Origin: Sandaracinobacteroides sayramensis
Lineage (GTDB): Bacteria; Pseudomonadota; Alphaproteobacteria; Sphingomonadales; Sphingomonadaceae
Direction of reading: 5' to 3'
NCBI RefSeq assembly: GCF_022014495.1
Contig: NZ_JAKLSQ010000005.1
Location: forward strand, 3,436-45,212
Length of the DNA: 41,777 bases
How positions within the stretch are numbered: the stretch's first letter is position 1; the number at the start of each line of letters is the position of its first letter. The notes beneath the pieces were generated by a model, which saw only the letters and a program-made list of their open reading frames with translations, was not told where the DNA came from and ran no database searches. Both the position numbers and the translations under genes were made by a program. Shown one piece after another: positions 1 to 7,845 of this stretch.

Positions 1-62
1 AGCCTCCGGCGGCCAGGGCTTCGCCCTGGACCCAGCAGGGGAATGTTTCCCCTGCACCCCCG
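1..62. repeat. Two adjacent perfect GC-rich hairpins
   Basis: The first arm pair is 13-19 with 23-29 (CCAGGGC / GCCCTGG, loop TTC). The second is 35-43 with 47-55 (GCAGGGGAA / TTCCCCTGC, loop TGT). Both are perfect and they lie about 5 bases apart. There is no T-run after them, so they are not a standard intrinsic terminator. They look like a dispersed two-hairpin intergenic element or the end of a transcript that enters from the left edge. Confidence 0.6.
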
Positions 63-81
63 ATCCTCAAAGCCCACCCCC

Positions 82-170
82 GTCACCCCGGGCTTGACCC
101 GGGGTCCAGCTTTATTCCTCCACCGCGCTGCCGGTAGAAAAGCCGGCCTCCGGGCCAAGCCCGGGACGAC
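82..170. repeat. Intergenic inverted repeat, copy A
   Basis: The left half begins GTCACCCCGGGCTTGACCC and runs to CCAGCTTT. The right half is a partly diverged reverse complement ending in GGGACGAC. It belongs to the same family as copies near 7326, 10141, 26269, 30186 and 37900. It lies upstream of the rplY promoter and contains no gene. Confidence 0.8.
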
Positions 171-215
171 AAGGCGGCTCCAACCTCCGCATTCGAATCC
201 CCTCTCCTTCCCACA

Positions 216-244
216 TTGCCTTCCCCCCCGCTTCCCGCTATAGG
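216..244 (+). promoter_or_regulatory. Promoter of the rplY-pth-ychF operon
   Basis: A -35 box TTGCCT (216-221) is followed by a 17-base spacer and a -10 box TATAGG (239-244). Transcription would start near 251, giving a leader of about 55 bases that carries a small CGCG-TT-CGCG hairpin before the ribosome binding site GGAG at 296-299. The layout fits a housekeeping sigma factor. The other bases 171-305 show nothing else. Confidence 0.55.
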
Positions 245-305
245 CCCGCGCTTCGCGAGCCGGCACACCCTGGAGGTGCCGGGCGATGAACGATTGGAGA
301 ATCAT

Positions 306-917
306 ATGTCTGATGTGCTGACGCTCGCCGCGGAAGCACGCGACCGGGCTGGCAAGGGAGCCTCCCGGGCGATGCGGCGAGAAGGCCGGGTGCCGGCCGT
401 GATCTACGGCAACAAGGAAGCCCCGCTTTCCATCCACGTCGAGGAAAAGCGGCTGGTGAAGCTGCTGCAAACCGGCTTCTTCACCAACTCCACGGTGGAA
501 ATCGAGCTCGACGGCCAGAAATATCTCACCCTGCCGCGCGATGTGCAGTTCCACCCGGTGAACGACCGCCCGATCCACGTGGACTTCCTGCGCGTGGGCG
601 CCAACACCCTGGTGGAAGTGAATGTGCCGGTGCGCTTCGAGAATGAAGCCGCCTCGCCGGGCCTGAAGCGCGGCGGCGTGCTGAACGTGGTGCGCCACGA
701 AGTCGAGCTGAAGTGCCCCGCCAACGCCATCCCCGACTATATCGTCGTGGACGTGACCGGCTTCGACGTGGGCGACTCGATCCACATCTCGGCGGTGAAG
801 CTGCCGAAGGACGTCACCCCGGTGATCGACGACCGCGACTTCACCATCGCCACCATCGCCGCGCCCTCCGGTCTGAAGAGCCAGGAAGCCGCCGAAGGCG
901 AAGCGGCCGAAGGCTGA
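306..917 (+). CDS. rplY: 50S ribosomal protein bL25 (RplY/Ctc long form)
   Basis: The protein has 203 residues and is the long, two-domain form of bL25 that binds 5S rRNA in the large ribosomal subunit. The N-terminal part carries the L25 pattern ([19 protein letters not shown], then [11 protein letters not shown]) over about residues 5-95. The C-terminal TL5/CTC beta domain follows to about residue 190, and the tail is acidic and alanine-rich (AEGEAAEG). The reading frame is open from 216, but the ATG at 306 is chosen because GGAG lies 6 bases upstream and homology to the family begins there. The stop is 3 bases before pth, so the two are an operon. Known members bind the 5S rRNA loop E; that role is family knowledge. 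Confidence 0.96.
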   Translation: MSDVLTLAAEARDRAGKGASRAMRREGRVPAVIYGNKEAPLSIHVEEKRLVKLLQTGFFTNSTVEIELDGQKYLTLPRDVQFHPVNDRPIHVDFLRVGANTLVEVNVPVRFENEAASPGLKRGGVLNVVRHEVELKCPANAIPDYIVVDVTGFDVGDSIHISAVKLPKDVTPVIDDRDFTIATIAAPSGLKSQEAAEGEAAEG

Positions 918-920
918 GCC

Positions 921-1493
921 ATGCTGCTGTTCGCCGGGCTGGGCAATCCCGGCCCGGCCTACGCCCTCAACCGCCACAATGTGGGTTTCATGGCCGTGGA
1001 CGCGATACACAGCGTCCACGGCTTTTCCCCATGGAAAGCCCGCTTCCAGGGCCTGACGGCTGAAGGCCGGCTGGGCGGCGAGAAGGTGGTGCTGCTGCGG
1101 CCCGCCACCTTCATGAACGAAAGCGGCCGCTCCGTCGGCGAAGCGCTTCGCTTCTTCAAGCTGGCGCCCGACGCCCTCACCGTCTTCCACGACGAGCTCG
1201 ACCTCGAGCCCTTCCGCGTGAAAGTGAAGACCGGCGGCGGCGCGGCCGGGCAGAACGGCATCCGCTCCATCATCCAGCATGTCGGCGCCGATTTCCGCCG
1301 GGTGCGAATCGGCATCGGCCACCCCGGCCACAAGGAACGGGTCACCGGCCATGTGCTGGGGAATTTCGCCAAAGCCGATGAAGACGCCCTCGTCCACATG
1401 CTGGGCGCCATCGCAGACCTTGCGCCGCTCCTCGCCAGCGGCGATGAGGCACGCTTCATGAACGATCTGGCGCTGCGCCAACAGGAGAATTAA
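921..1493 (+). CDS. pth: Peptidyl-tRNA hydrolase
   Basis: This 190-residue enzyme cleaves the ester bond of peptidyl-tRNAs released early from the ribosome, recycling tRNA. The family signature is plain: GLGNPG near the N-terminus, the catalytic histidine in NRHNVGF (His19) and the supporting aspartate in FHDELDL (Asp91). The GGGAAGQNGIRS segment near residue 110 is the usual substrate-binding region, and the length matches the bacterial family. It starts 3 bases after rplY and ends 2 bases before ychF, so the three genes are almost certainly one transcript. The rplY-pth-ychF order is a familiar arrangement in proteobacteria. Confidence 0.97.
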   Translation: MLLFAGLGNPGPAYALNRHNVGFMAVDAIHSVHGFSPWKARFQGLTAEGRLGGEKVVLLRPATFMNESGRSVGEALRFFKLAPDALTVFHDELDLEPFRVKVKTGGGAAGQNGIRSIIQHVGADFRRVRIGIGHPGHKERVTGHVLGNFAKADEDALVHMLGAIADLAPLLASGDEARFMNDLALRQQEN

Positions 1494-1495
1494 GC

Positions 1496-2596
1496 ATGGG
1501 TTTCCGCTGCGGGATCGTGGGCCTGCCGAACGTCGGCAAGTCGACCCTGTTCAACGCGCTCACCGAAACGGCGGCGGCGCAGGCGGCCAACTACCCCTTC
1601 TGCACCATCGAGCCGAACGTCGGCAACGTCGGCGTGCCCGATCCGCGCCTCGGCGTGCTGGCGAAGATCGCCAATTCGCAGAAGATCATCGAAACCCAGC
1701 TCGGCTTCGTCGACATCGCCGGCCTCGTGCGCGGTGCGTCGAAGGGCGAAGGGCTGGGCAACCAGTTCCTCGCCAACATCCGCGAGGTGGACGCCATCGT
1801 CCATGTGCTGCGCTGCTTCGAGGACGACGACATCACCCATGTCGAAGGCCGTATAGACCCGGTGGCCGACGCCGAGACGGTCGAGACCGAACTGATGCTG
1901 GCCGACCTCGAAAGCCTCGAACGCCGGGTCCCGAACCTCCTGAAAAAAGGCCAGGGCGGCGACAAGGAGGCGAAATCCGCCGCCCAGGCGCTGCAAAAGG
2001 CGCTCGACCTGCTGCGCGACGGCAAGCCCGCCCGCCTCGCCGAACCATCCGACGCGGACGAGAAGCGGCATCTGGCGCAGGCGCAACTGCTGACCGGCAA
2101 GCCCGTCCTCTACGTCTGCAACGTGGACGAAGGCTCGGCCGCCACCGGCAACGCCTTTTCCGCCCGCGTCGCCGAAATGGCGGCTAAGCAGGGCGCCGGC
2201 GCCGTGGTGATCTCGGCCGCCATCGAGGCGGAGATCGTGACCATGGCCCCTGAAGACCGGCCGGAATATCTGGAAGCGCTGGGCCTCAAGGAAACCGGCC
2301 TCGCCCGCATCATCCGCGCCGGCTACGATCTTCTCCACCTCCTCACCTTCTTCACCATCGGCCCGAAGGAGGCCCGCGCCTGGACGGTGGAGAAGGGCGC
2401 CACCGCCCCCAACGCCGCCGGCGTCATCCACACCGATTTCGAGAAGGGCTTCATCCGCGCCGAAACCATCGCCTACGAGGATTTCGTGCAGTTCAACGGC
2501 GAAGCCGGCGCCCGCGAGCATGGCAAGCTCCGCGCCGAGGGCAAGACCTATGTCGTCCAGGACGGCGACGTGATGCATTTCCTGCACAGTAACTAG
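1496..2596 (+). CDS. ychF: Redox-regulated ribosome-binding ATPase YchF
   Basis: This 366-residue Obg-family P-loop protein prefers ATP over GTP and binds the ribosome. The Walker A/G1 motif GLPNVGKST is at residues 8-16, followed by NYPFCTIEPNVG (switch region) and DIAGLVRGASKGEGLGNQFL (G3 region). A coiled-coil helical insertion covers roughly residues 130-200, and the C-terminal TGS domain ends with the family motif KTYVVQDGDVMHF. The length is normal for YchF/OLA1. It is the last gene of the rplY-pth operon. No clear terminator follows; the next gene starts 77 bases later in the same direction. Confidence 0.97.
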   Translation: MGFRCGIVGLPNVGKSTLFNALTETAAAQAANYPFCTIEPNVGNVGVPDPRLGVLAKIANSQKIIETQLGFVDIAGLVRGASKGEGLGNQFLANIREVDAIVHVLRCFEDDDITHVEGRIDPVADAETVETELMLADLESLERRVPNLLKKGQGGDKEAKSAAQALQKALDLLRDGKPARLAEPSDADEKRHLAQAQLLTGKPVLYVCNVDEGSAATGNAFSARVAEMAAKQGAGAVVISAAIEAEIVTMAPEDRPEYLEALGLKETGLARIIRAGYDLLHLLTFFTIGPKEARAWTVEKGATAPNAAGVIHTDFEKGFIRAETIAYEDFVQFNGEAGAREHGKLRAEGKTYVVQDGDVMHFLHSN

Positions 2597-2673
2597 ACGA
2601 AGATTCCTGTTCCCGGCAGATTGATTTCTGTATGTCGGCGGGCATGATGCCTGCCGAGCCTGGAGGGTTTATC

Positions 2674-4707
2674 TTGCGCTTTTCGGTTTTGTTGCTTCTA
2701 GCGTCTGTGGTCGTCAGTGGACCGGCTCTGGGGCAGAGCGATCAAGTGCTTATAGGGCCGGTCCCGTCCTGGGTGTCGTCATCGGAACCCTTACCCGTCC
2801 CCGAAAATGCCGGCGGGGTCATATTTGTGCGCCGAAGCGACTCTCTCGTTCGTCTCGACGAGAACGGCCAGTCACAATTTCTCGGCACTCATATCAAATT
2901 GCTCCACCCATCCGCGCTGGAGGCAGGAAATCTTTCGATTGCCTGGAACCCCGCCAATGGGGCCACCACCGTGCACATGATCAAGGTGCACCGCGATGGC
3001 GGGGTCATCGATGTGCTGGAAAAAACCAAATTCGAGATCCTGCGGCGCGAGAACCAGCTGGAGGCCGCAAGGCTCGACGGGACGCTGACCGCCGTCCTGC
3101 GTGTTCCCGACCTCCGCGTGGGGGACGAGCTGGAACTCGCCATGACCACCCTGGTGAACGACCCGACCTTGGGACAGAATAGCGCCGGGCTCCTTCTGCT
3201 GGCGCCAGACCCTCACCCGGGCCGTTACCGCCTCGGCATGAGCTGGGCCAACAATCAGGCTCCCAAACTGAAGATGACGGCAGACATGGCCGCAGCCATG
3301 CAGAAGACGGATCAAAGCGTGGATTTCCGCTTCGACAATCCACCTTTGCTGGCGCCGCCCAAAGACGCGCCGGCCCGCTATCAATGGCAGCGAATCGTGC
3401 AATACAGCAGCTTTGCCGACTGGGAGGCTGTCTCGCGCCACTTCAGCCCGCTTTACACGAAGGCGATCAGGCTGGACGCCAGTTCGCCGATCCGCAAGGA
3501 AGCGGCGCGCATCGCTGCGGCTCATCCCGATGATCTTGCGCGCGCAGCCGCGGCGCTGAAGCTGGTTCAGCAGGACGTTCGCTACATCTATGTGGGCTTG
3601 AACGGCGGCAACCTGACGCCTGCCACCGCGGAAGAGACATGGGAACGCCGCTACGGCGACTGCAAGGGCAAGACAGCCTTGCTGATCGCCCTGCTCTCCG
3701 AGATGGGTATCGGCGCCGAGCCCGTATTGGTCAGCAACAGCGGCATAGACGACGGGCTCGACGAACGGCTGCCCAACCCCGGGATGTTCGACCATGTTCT
3801 CGTAAGGGCACGAATCGGCGGACAGACTTACTGGCTGGACGGCACATTGCCCCCCGTTGTGTCGCCGGACGCTCGCCCGCCGTTTCCCTACAAATGGATT
3901 CTTCCGCTCACGGCGAAGGGCAATGGCCTTGAACCGCTGCCATGGCAGCCCGCCGCCAGCCCCCACGAGATCATGTTGTTCGACATCGACGCGCGAGCAG
4001 GTTTCGACAAGCCTGCCCGCGTGACGATGAAATCCATTCGCCGGGGTATCGAAGGCCTGCGGCAATATGTCGGCTTTTCCGCGCTGACCGCGGACCAGCT
4101 GCAGAATGGCCTTCGGCAGGAACTCACGGGCAATTCCTGGCAAACCGTTGACGAAGCGCGATGGCATTTTGACCAGAAAGCACAGGCAAGCGTGCTGACC
4201 GTCCGCGGCACCTGGGTGCAGGACTGGGACGACGACGGCGATGGCCAAAGATCGCTGACGCTGCCGGGCGGCGGCTTCAACCCACCTGAAAGACGGGGCA
4301 GGCCAGACGAGCAGGACCAGGAGCTTCCCTATTACAACAAGCCGGATTTCAGTTGCTCGGTGACGACGGTGAGGCTGCCGACGGGCACGGCTCTGGAAAA
4401 CTGGTCGACAAACTCGGGCTTCGTCACCCGGATCTTCGGAAAGACCTATTACCGGGCTTTCGATACGCGCGACGGCACGATCCGAATGGTGCGCGGCCTG
4501 CGCGTCGATCAACCGGAAATCGATGCTGCCAGCACCCGCAAAGACAATGATCGCATCGCCGGCTTCAACAACAGCATGGCAAGGATTTCCTACGATCCCC
4601 ACCGCAAGAAGGCTGCAAAGACCGCAAGCGTGAAAGTGCCTGCCACGGACGAGGTCGACTGGATAGCGGATTGGGCATCCTGCCTCCCGTCTTCCACCGG
4701 CCTGTAA
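2674..4707 (+). CDS. Secreted DUF3857/transglutaminase-like protein
   Basis: The frame is open from an ATG at 2632, but a TTG at 2674 with GGAGGG 7 bases upstream is the better start. It gives 677 residues beginning with a clean signal peptide (LRFSVLLLLASVVVSGPALG, then QS). The first third matches the DUF3857 pattern. The middle has a transglutaminase-like core with Cys330 in YGDCKGKT, a histidine in FDHVLV and an aspartate in YWLDGT, so the triad of that fold is intact. The C-terminal third is beta-rich and charged. Family members are exported to the periplasm; the substrate is unknown. The base composition looks less GC-rich than its neighbours. It stands alone, with ychF before it and a transporter after it. 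Confidence 0.85.
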   Translation: MRFSVLLLLASVVVSGPALGQSDQVLIGPVPSWVSSSEPLPVPENAGGVIFVRRSDSLVRLDENGQSQFLGTHIKLLHPSALEAGNLSIAWNPANGATTVHMIKVHRDGGVIDVLEKTKFEILRRENQLEAARLDGTLTAVLRVPDLRVGDELELAMTTLVNDPTLGQNSAGLLLLAPDPHPGRYRLGMSWANNQAPKLKMTADMAAAMQKTDQSVDFRFDNPPLLAPPKDAPARYQWQRIVQYSSFADWEAVSRHFSPLYTKAIRLDASSPIRKEAARIAAAHPDDLARAAAALKLVQQDVRYIYVGLNGGNLTPATAEETWERRYGDCKGKTALLIALLSEMGIGAEPVLVSNSGIDDGLDERLPNPGMFDHVLVRARIGGQTYWLDGTLPPVVSPDARPPFPYKWILPLTAKGNGLEPLPWQPAASPHEIMLFDIDARAGFDKPARVTMKSIRRGIEGLRQYVGFSALTADQLQNGLRQELTGNSWQTVDEARWHFDQKAQASVLTVRGTWVQDWDDDGDGQRSLTLPGGGFNPPERRGRPDEQDQELPYYNKPDFSCSVTTVRLPTGTALENWSTNSGFVTRIFGKTYYRAFDTRDGTIRMVRGLRVDQPEIDAASTRKDNDRIAGFNNSMARISYDPHRKKAAKTASVKVPATDEVDWIADWASCLPSSTGL

Positions 4708-4758
4708 ATTCGGCTCGGCCCCTTCCCTAGCACCCCCTATCCCCACTATTCTTCCCCT

Positions 4759-5688
4759 ATGGGGGCGATCGAACGAGCAACTGCACTGAAGAGCGAGCTG
4801 GAAGCCTCGCTCCTTCGCCTGTCGATCGCGGCGACCTTCTTGGTGTCGGGGCTCGGCGTGCTGTTCGGCCTCATCTCAGGCTCGCTCGCGATCCTGTTCG
4901 ACGGCATGTTCTCGGTGGTAGATGCGGGGGCTACCTGGCTTATGCTGGTCGTCGCGCGGCTGGTGGCCCGGGAGAGCAACAGCAAGTTCCAATATGGCTA
5001 TTGGCATCTCGAGCCGCTGGTCATGGCGTTGAACTCCGGCGTTCTGATGATGTTGCTGCTGTTCGGCTTCCTCGGAGCCATCCAGAGCCTTCAAACAGGC
5101 GGCCGCACCCCCGAACTGGGACCAGCCGTGGGTTACGCGCTCCTTTCGGCAATCATCTCGCTGGGCACATGGTTGTGGCTGTCGCGGCAGAATGAAAGGC
5201 TCAATTCCGCGCTGGTTCGACTCGACATGAAATCATGGGCGATGTCCGGGCTGATGGACGCGGCACTGTTGCTGACTTTCGTGGCAGCGCTAGTAATGCA
5301 ATACAGAGGGTTGGAACGGTGGCTACCTTATCTAGACCCGGCCATCCTGGTGTTGATCTCGCTCCTGATCTTCCCCATGCCCTGGCAGGATGCAAAGATC
5401 GCCTTCCGAGACATCTTCCAGATCGTTCCACCTGAGCTTGACCGACATGTCCAGCAGGTAATGCAAAGCTTCGTCGAACGACATGGTTTCCAGTCCTACG
5501 AAAGCTATGTGACTCGAACCGGGCGCGCCCGGTTCATCGAGATTTCTGTGCTGGCATGGCCCGATATGCCGCCGCGTAGCCTCGAGCATTTCGACGATCT
5601 GCGCGCCGAGATCGGCGACGCCATCGGCGGCGGCGGGCCGGACCGCTGGCTGACCATCGTCTTCACCGCCGACCCGACGGAACTGTAG
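4759..5688 (+). CDS. Cation diffusion facilitator family transporter
   Basis: This 309-residue inner-membrane protein has six predicted helices (about residues 18-40, 45-70, 88-112, 124-145, 160-182, 195-212) and a soluble C-terminal domain, the layout of CDF metal/proton antiporters. Family marks are the TM2 acidic pair in LFDGMFSVVD and the YGYWHLEPL motif before TM3. TM5 reads MSGLMDAALLL, so the usual HxxxD metal site appears as SxxxD; metal choice, or even transport of a typical divalent metal, is therefore uncertain. The start at 4759 is the first ATG, with only weak ribosome binding signal. It follows the DUF3857 gene by 51 bases. Confidence 0.85.
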   Translation: MGAIERATALKSELEASLLRLSIAATFLVSGLGVLFGLISGSLAILFDGMFSVVDAGATWLMLVVARLVARESNSKFQYGYWHLEPLVMALNSGVLMMLLLFGFLGAIQSLQTGGRTPELGPAVGYALLSAIISLGTWLWLSRQNERLNSALVRLDMKSWAMSGLMDAALLLTFVAALVMQYRGLERWLPYLDPAILVLISLLIFPMPWQDAKIAFRDIFQIVPPELDRHVQQVMQSFVERHGFQSYESYVTRTGRARFIEISVLAWPDMPPRSLEHFDDLRAEIGDAIGGGGPDRWLTIVFTADPTEL

Positions 5689-5712
5689 CGCCCTTTCGAA
5701 CCGGAGGGAAAG

Positions 5713-5802
5713 TTGAGCAAATTCGTGCTTTGGCTCAAGCAGCACTGGCTGGTCACCCTGTTTGGGCTGCTGGCCGCCGCCATCATCGGCACCCCAATGT
5801 GA
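5713..5802 (+). CDS. 29-residue membrane-anchor ORF, probably the split N-terminus of the next gene
   Basis: A TTG at 5713 has GGAGG 5 bases upstream (5703-5707), a strong ribosome binding site. The 29 codons encode a short positively charged start (MSKFVLWLKQHW) and one hydrophobic helix (LVTLFGLLAAAIIG). The TGA at 5800-5802 overlaps the ATG of the next frame at 5802. It is either a real small membrane protein coupled to its neighbour, or the signal anchor of the next protein cut off by the loss of one base in the C-run at 5792-5795: one more C would fuse the two frames smoothly (IIGTPNVMNAAD). Confidence 0.5.
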   Translation: MSKFVLWLKQHWLVTLFGLLAAAIIGTPM

Positions 5803-6713
5803 TGAACGCCGCCGACAAGCTGCACGAGCGGTTTTTCCCCGCCACCGCCCCCTTCTCCGCGAAGGCCCTGAAAACCATGCTCGACCGCGAGACCGGCCAG
5901 ACCGCAAGCGTCGACAAGGTGGAGGAGCTGGACCTCGACGGCGACGGCGCCACGGATGCCGCTTTCATCACCTACCGGCTGCTGGAAACGGACAGCCACG
6001 CCTCCAGCCTCTACGAGCAGCGCGACGGCAGCTATCGCATGCTGCTGGCGGACGGCTGGACCCGCAACCTGAAGCTGATCCGCGACAGGAAGGCGAGCTA
6101 CGTCGTGCTATGGGCGCTCGAAGGCTCCGGCGGCTATCTCTCGCTGGACATCTACCGCCACGACCCGCTGCGCGGGCTGATCCAGGTCGATCTGGACGCT
6201 TTGGCGCAACCGGCGCGCAATTTCGACGAGCTGCTGGAATCCGTCGGCGCAAGCCATGCCGAGCCGCGCTTCGAAAAGGGCGGGCTGCTGCTGGCCGGCG
6301 CCGGCAGCAGCCTCGTCTTCACCGTCGAGGACGGCCTGCTGAAGCTCGGCCGGGAAAGCCCGGTGGCGGGAGCGGTGGGGTTCGGCGTGCGCAAGCTGCG
6401 CGTCGACGACCGGGCGCCGGGGCCGCACCCGGCGATCGAATATGATGGCCAGCCCGTGGAGCTGGTTCCGCGCGAAGGCCCGGACGGCGTCTATTTCGAA
6501 AACAGCCGTCCGCTCCGCCTGCGGTCCGGCGAGCGGCTGCAGATGACCCCGCTGGCCGAAAGCGCCCGGTGGGAAAGATCGGGCTTCTCCGACGACGCCA
6601 CCAAAGCCGACAGCGTGCTGGTGGCGGGCGGCAGGGGCGAGGCGGTGATCGACCTCACCACCAACTGGTACACAGGCCCCCGCCATATCCGCCTGCGTTT
6701 CGAGATATTCTGA
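5802..6713 (+). CDS. Hypothetical protein with a DLDGDG calcium-type motif
   Basis: This 303-residue product is not recognised as a named family. Near residue 45 it carries LDLDGDGATDAAF, a loop like the calcium-binding DxDxDG repeats of FG-GAP/VCBS and similar extracellular proteins. The rest is a mix of beta strands without membrane helices. No signal peptide is present in this frame, which is odd for such a motif; the 29-codon ORF just upstream supplies a hydrophobic anchor in another frame. The start ATG overlaps that ORF's TGA, so translation is probably coupled. The open frame extends upstream to 5730, but that extension overlaps the small ORF and does not look like protein. Confidence 0.7.
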   Translation: MNAADKLHERFFPATAPFSAKALKTMLDRETGQTASVDKVEELDLDGDGATDAAFITYRLLETDSHASSLYEQRDGSYRMLLADGWTRNLKLIRDRKASYVVLWALEGSGGYLSLDIYRHDPLRGLIQVDLDALAQPARNFDELLESVGASHAEPRFEKGGLLLAGAGSSLVFTVEDGLLKLGRESPVAGAVGFGVRKLRVDDRAPGPHPAIEYDGQPVELVPREGPDGVYFENSRPLRLRSGERLQMTPLAESARWERSGFSDDATKADSVLVAGGRGEAVIDLTTNWYTGPRHIRLRFEIF

Positions 6714-6723
6714 CTTCAGCCCT

Positions 6724-7287
6724 TCAAAGCGCCAGTTCCGCCGCCCCCGGCAGCGGCAGCGGCTGGTGCGTCGCCGCCATCACCAGCCCGCCGGCCGCCC
6801 GATGCGCGGCGATCGCCGCCAGCAGCCGCTCTTCCGAGGCGGCGTCCAGCGCGTTGGCCGGCTCGTCCAGCAGCCACAGCCTCGCGCCGCTGGCGATGGT
6901 GCGGGCGATCGCCACCCGCTGCCGCTGGCCGGAGGAAAGCTGCCCGCAGCGGAAATCCAGCAGCGGCGTCACCGCCATCGCCTCCGCTGCGGCCAGCATC
7001 GCCGCGCGCGACGCACCGTCGAGACCGGCCCAGAAGGCCAGTTCCGTTTCCACCCGCCGATCCGGCTTCAACGCCTGTTCCGAAGCCAGAAGCGCCGTCG
7101 GGAAGGGGTTGGCGAACGCCCCTTCATCCGGTTCCAGCAATCCCGCAACCAGCCGCAGCAGCGAGGACTTCCCGGCCCCGTTGCGCCCGGTCACCAAAAG
7201 CGCTCCGGCTTCCGCCATTTCGAAGGAAAGCCCCTCGAACAACAGCCGGCCGCCGCGCACCAGCGCGATCCCCTCGGCCCTCAGCAT
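6724..7287 (-). CDS. ccmA: ABC transporter ATP-binding protein, CcmA-like
   Basis: This 187-residue protein is a compact ABC ATPase: Walker A GRNGAGKSS, signature LSSGQRQRVAIAR, Walker B LWLLDEP and the switch histidine in ATHQPL. Its small size, the opening LRAEGIALVRGGRLLFEGLSF and the ending ATHQPLPLPG fit CcmA, the ATPase of the cytochrome c maturation (haem release) system. The frame is open to 7371, but upstream residues are encoded by a repeat element, so the ATG at 7287 is used. No ccmB or other ccm gene is next to it: a convergent unknown gene lies 10 bases away on one side and a repeat and a tRNA on the other. An unrelated small ABC ATPase cannot be excluded. Confidence 0.8.
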   Translation of the reverse strand: MLRAEGIALVRGGRLLFEGLSFEMAEAGALLVTGRNGAGKSSLLRLVAGLLEPDEGAFANPFPTALLASEQALKPDRRVETELAFWAGLDGASRAAMLAAAEAMAVTPLLDFRCGQLSSGQRQRVAIARTIASGARLWLLDEPANALDAASEERLLAAIAAHRAAGGLVMAATHQPLPLPGAAELAL

Positions 7288-7325
7288 GGCAACGCCGAAC
7301 AGGATTGGCCTTGAACCAGGCCACC

Positions 7326-7410
7326 CGTCTCCCCGGGCTTGACCCGGGGTCCAGCTTTCTTTCTCCAGCACCTAACCAGGCAAAAAGCCGAGCCCCAGGC
7401 CAAGCCAGAG
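7326..7410. repeat. Intergenic inverted repeat, copy B
   Basis: The left half (CCCCGGGCTTGACCCGGGG then TCCAGCTTTC) is intact. The right half from about 7384 (AAAGCCGAGCCCCAGGCCAAG) has diverged. It sits between ccmA and tRNA-Pro. Confidence 0.75.
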
Positions 7411-7478
7411 AAAACGCAGCCGGACCAGAATCGCAGGTTTCCCCCTCGAAGCGAACCGCTACGGCAAGAATTCCACCC

Positions 7479-7506
7479 TTGCCTTCGCCGCCTGCCTTCC
7501 TTATGG
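7479..7506 (+). promoter_or_regulatory. Candidate promoter of tRNA-Pro
   Basis: TTGCCT (7479-7484), a 16-base spacer and TTATGG (7501-7506) end 12 bases before the mature tRNA 5' end. The -35 box is identical to the one proposed for rplY. The -10 box is only a partial match. Confidence 0.4.
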
Positions 7507-7518
7507 CCCGTCCTTCGT

Positions 7519-7595
7519 CGGGGCGTAGCGCAGCCTGGTAGCGCATCAGACTGGGGGTCTGAGGGTCGCAGGTTCGAATCCTGTCGCTCCGACCA
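7519..7595 (+). tRNA. tRNA-Pro (anticodon GGG)
   Basis: The 77-base cloverleaf closes fully. The acceptor stem is CGGGGCG with CGCTCCG (one G-T pair), the discriminator is A and CCA is encoded at 7593-7595. The anticodon stem TCAGA/TCTGA encloses loop CTGGGGG with anticodon GGG at 7553-7555, which reads CCC and CCU. The T arm contains GGTTCGAATCC. A short TTTT follows. About 250 bases between this tRNA and the next gene (7596-7845) hold only a GC-rich hairpin at 7654-7672 and no gene. Confidence 0.97.
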
Positions 7596-7845
7596 TTTTC
7601 TCACCGAACAGGCAGCCGGTTGCATGGATAGCGAAAGCTGCCCGTGCCCCGCGCTGCCTGTCGGGCAGGCAGACGGCAGCGGCAGCGGATTTGCGGCTTG
7701 TGTCGTGAACATATGTCCCGGCTATCGAACGCCTTCTTCCTTGTCGATGCGGCACCGCCCTGCTCGCGGCCTTCCATTGCGGTGCGATCGTGCAAATGCG
7801 GCAATTCGCAAGTTTCCAGCGCGTTCAGTATCGGGCCGCGGCCCG

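Noticed and set aside
7654-7672. Hairpin CTGCCTG/CAGGCAG as the tRNA-Pro terminator
   Set aside because: It is nearly 60 bases past the tRNA and has no T-run; too weak to list as a feature.
7519-7755. Short frames giving VGATGFEPATLRPPV-type peptides
   Set aside because: These are translations of the tRNA-Pro region on the reverse strand and recur in many genomes as annotation noise.
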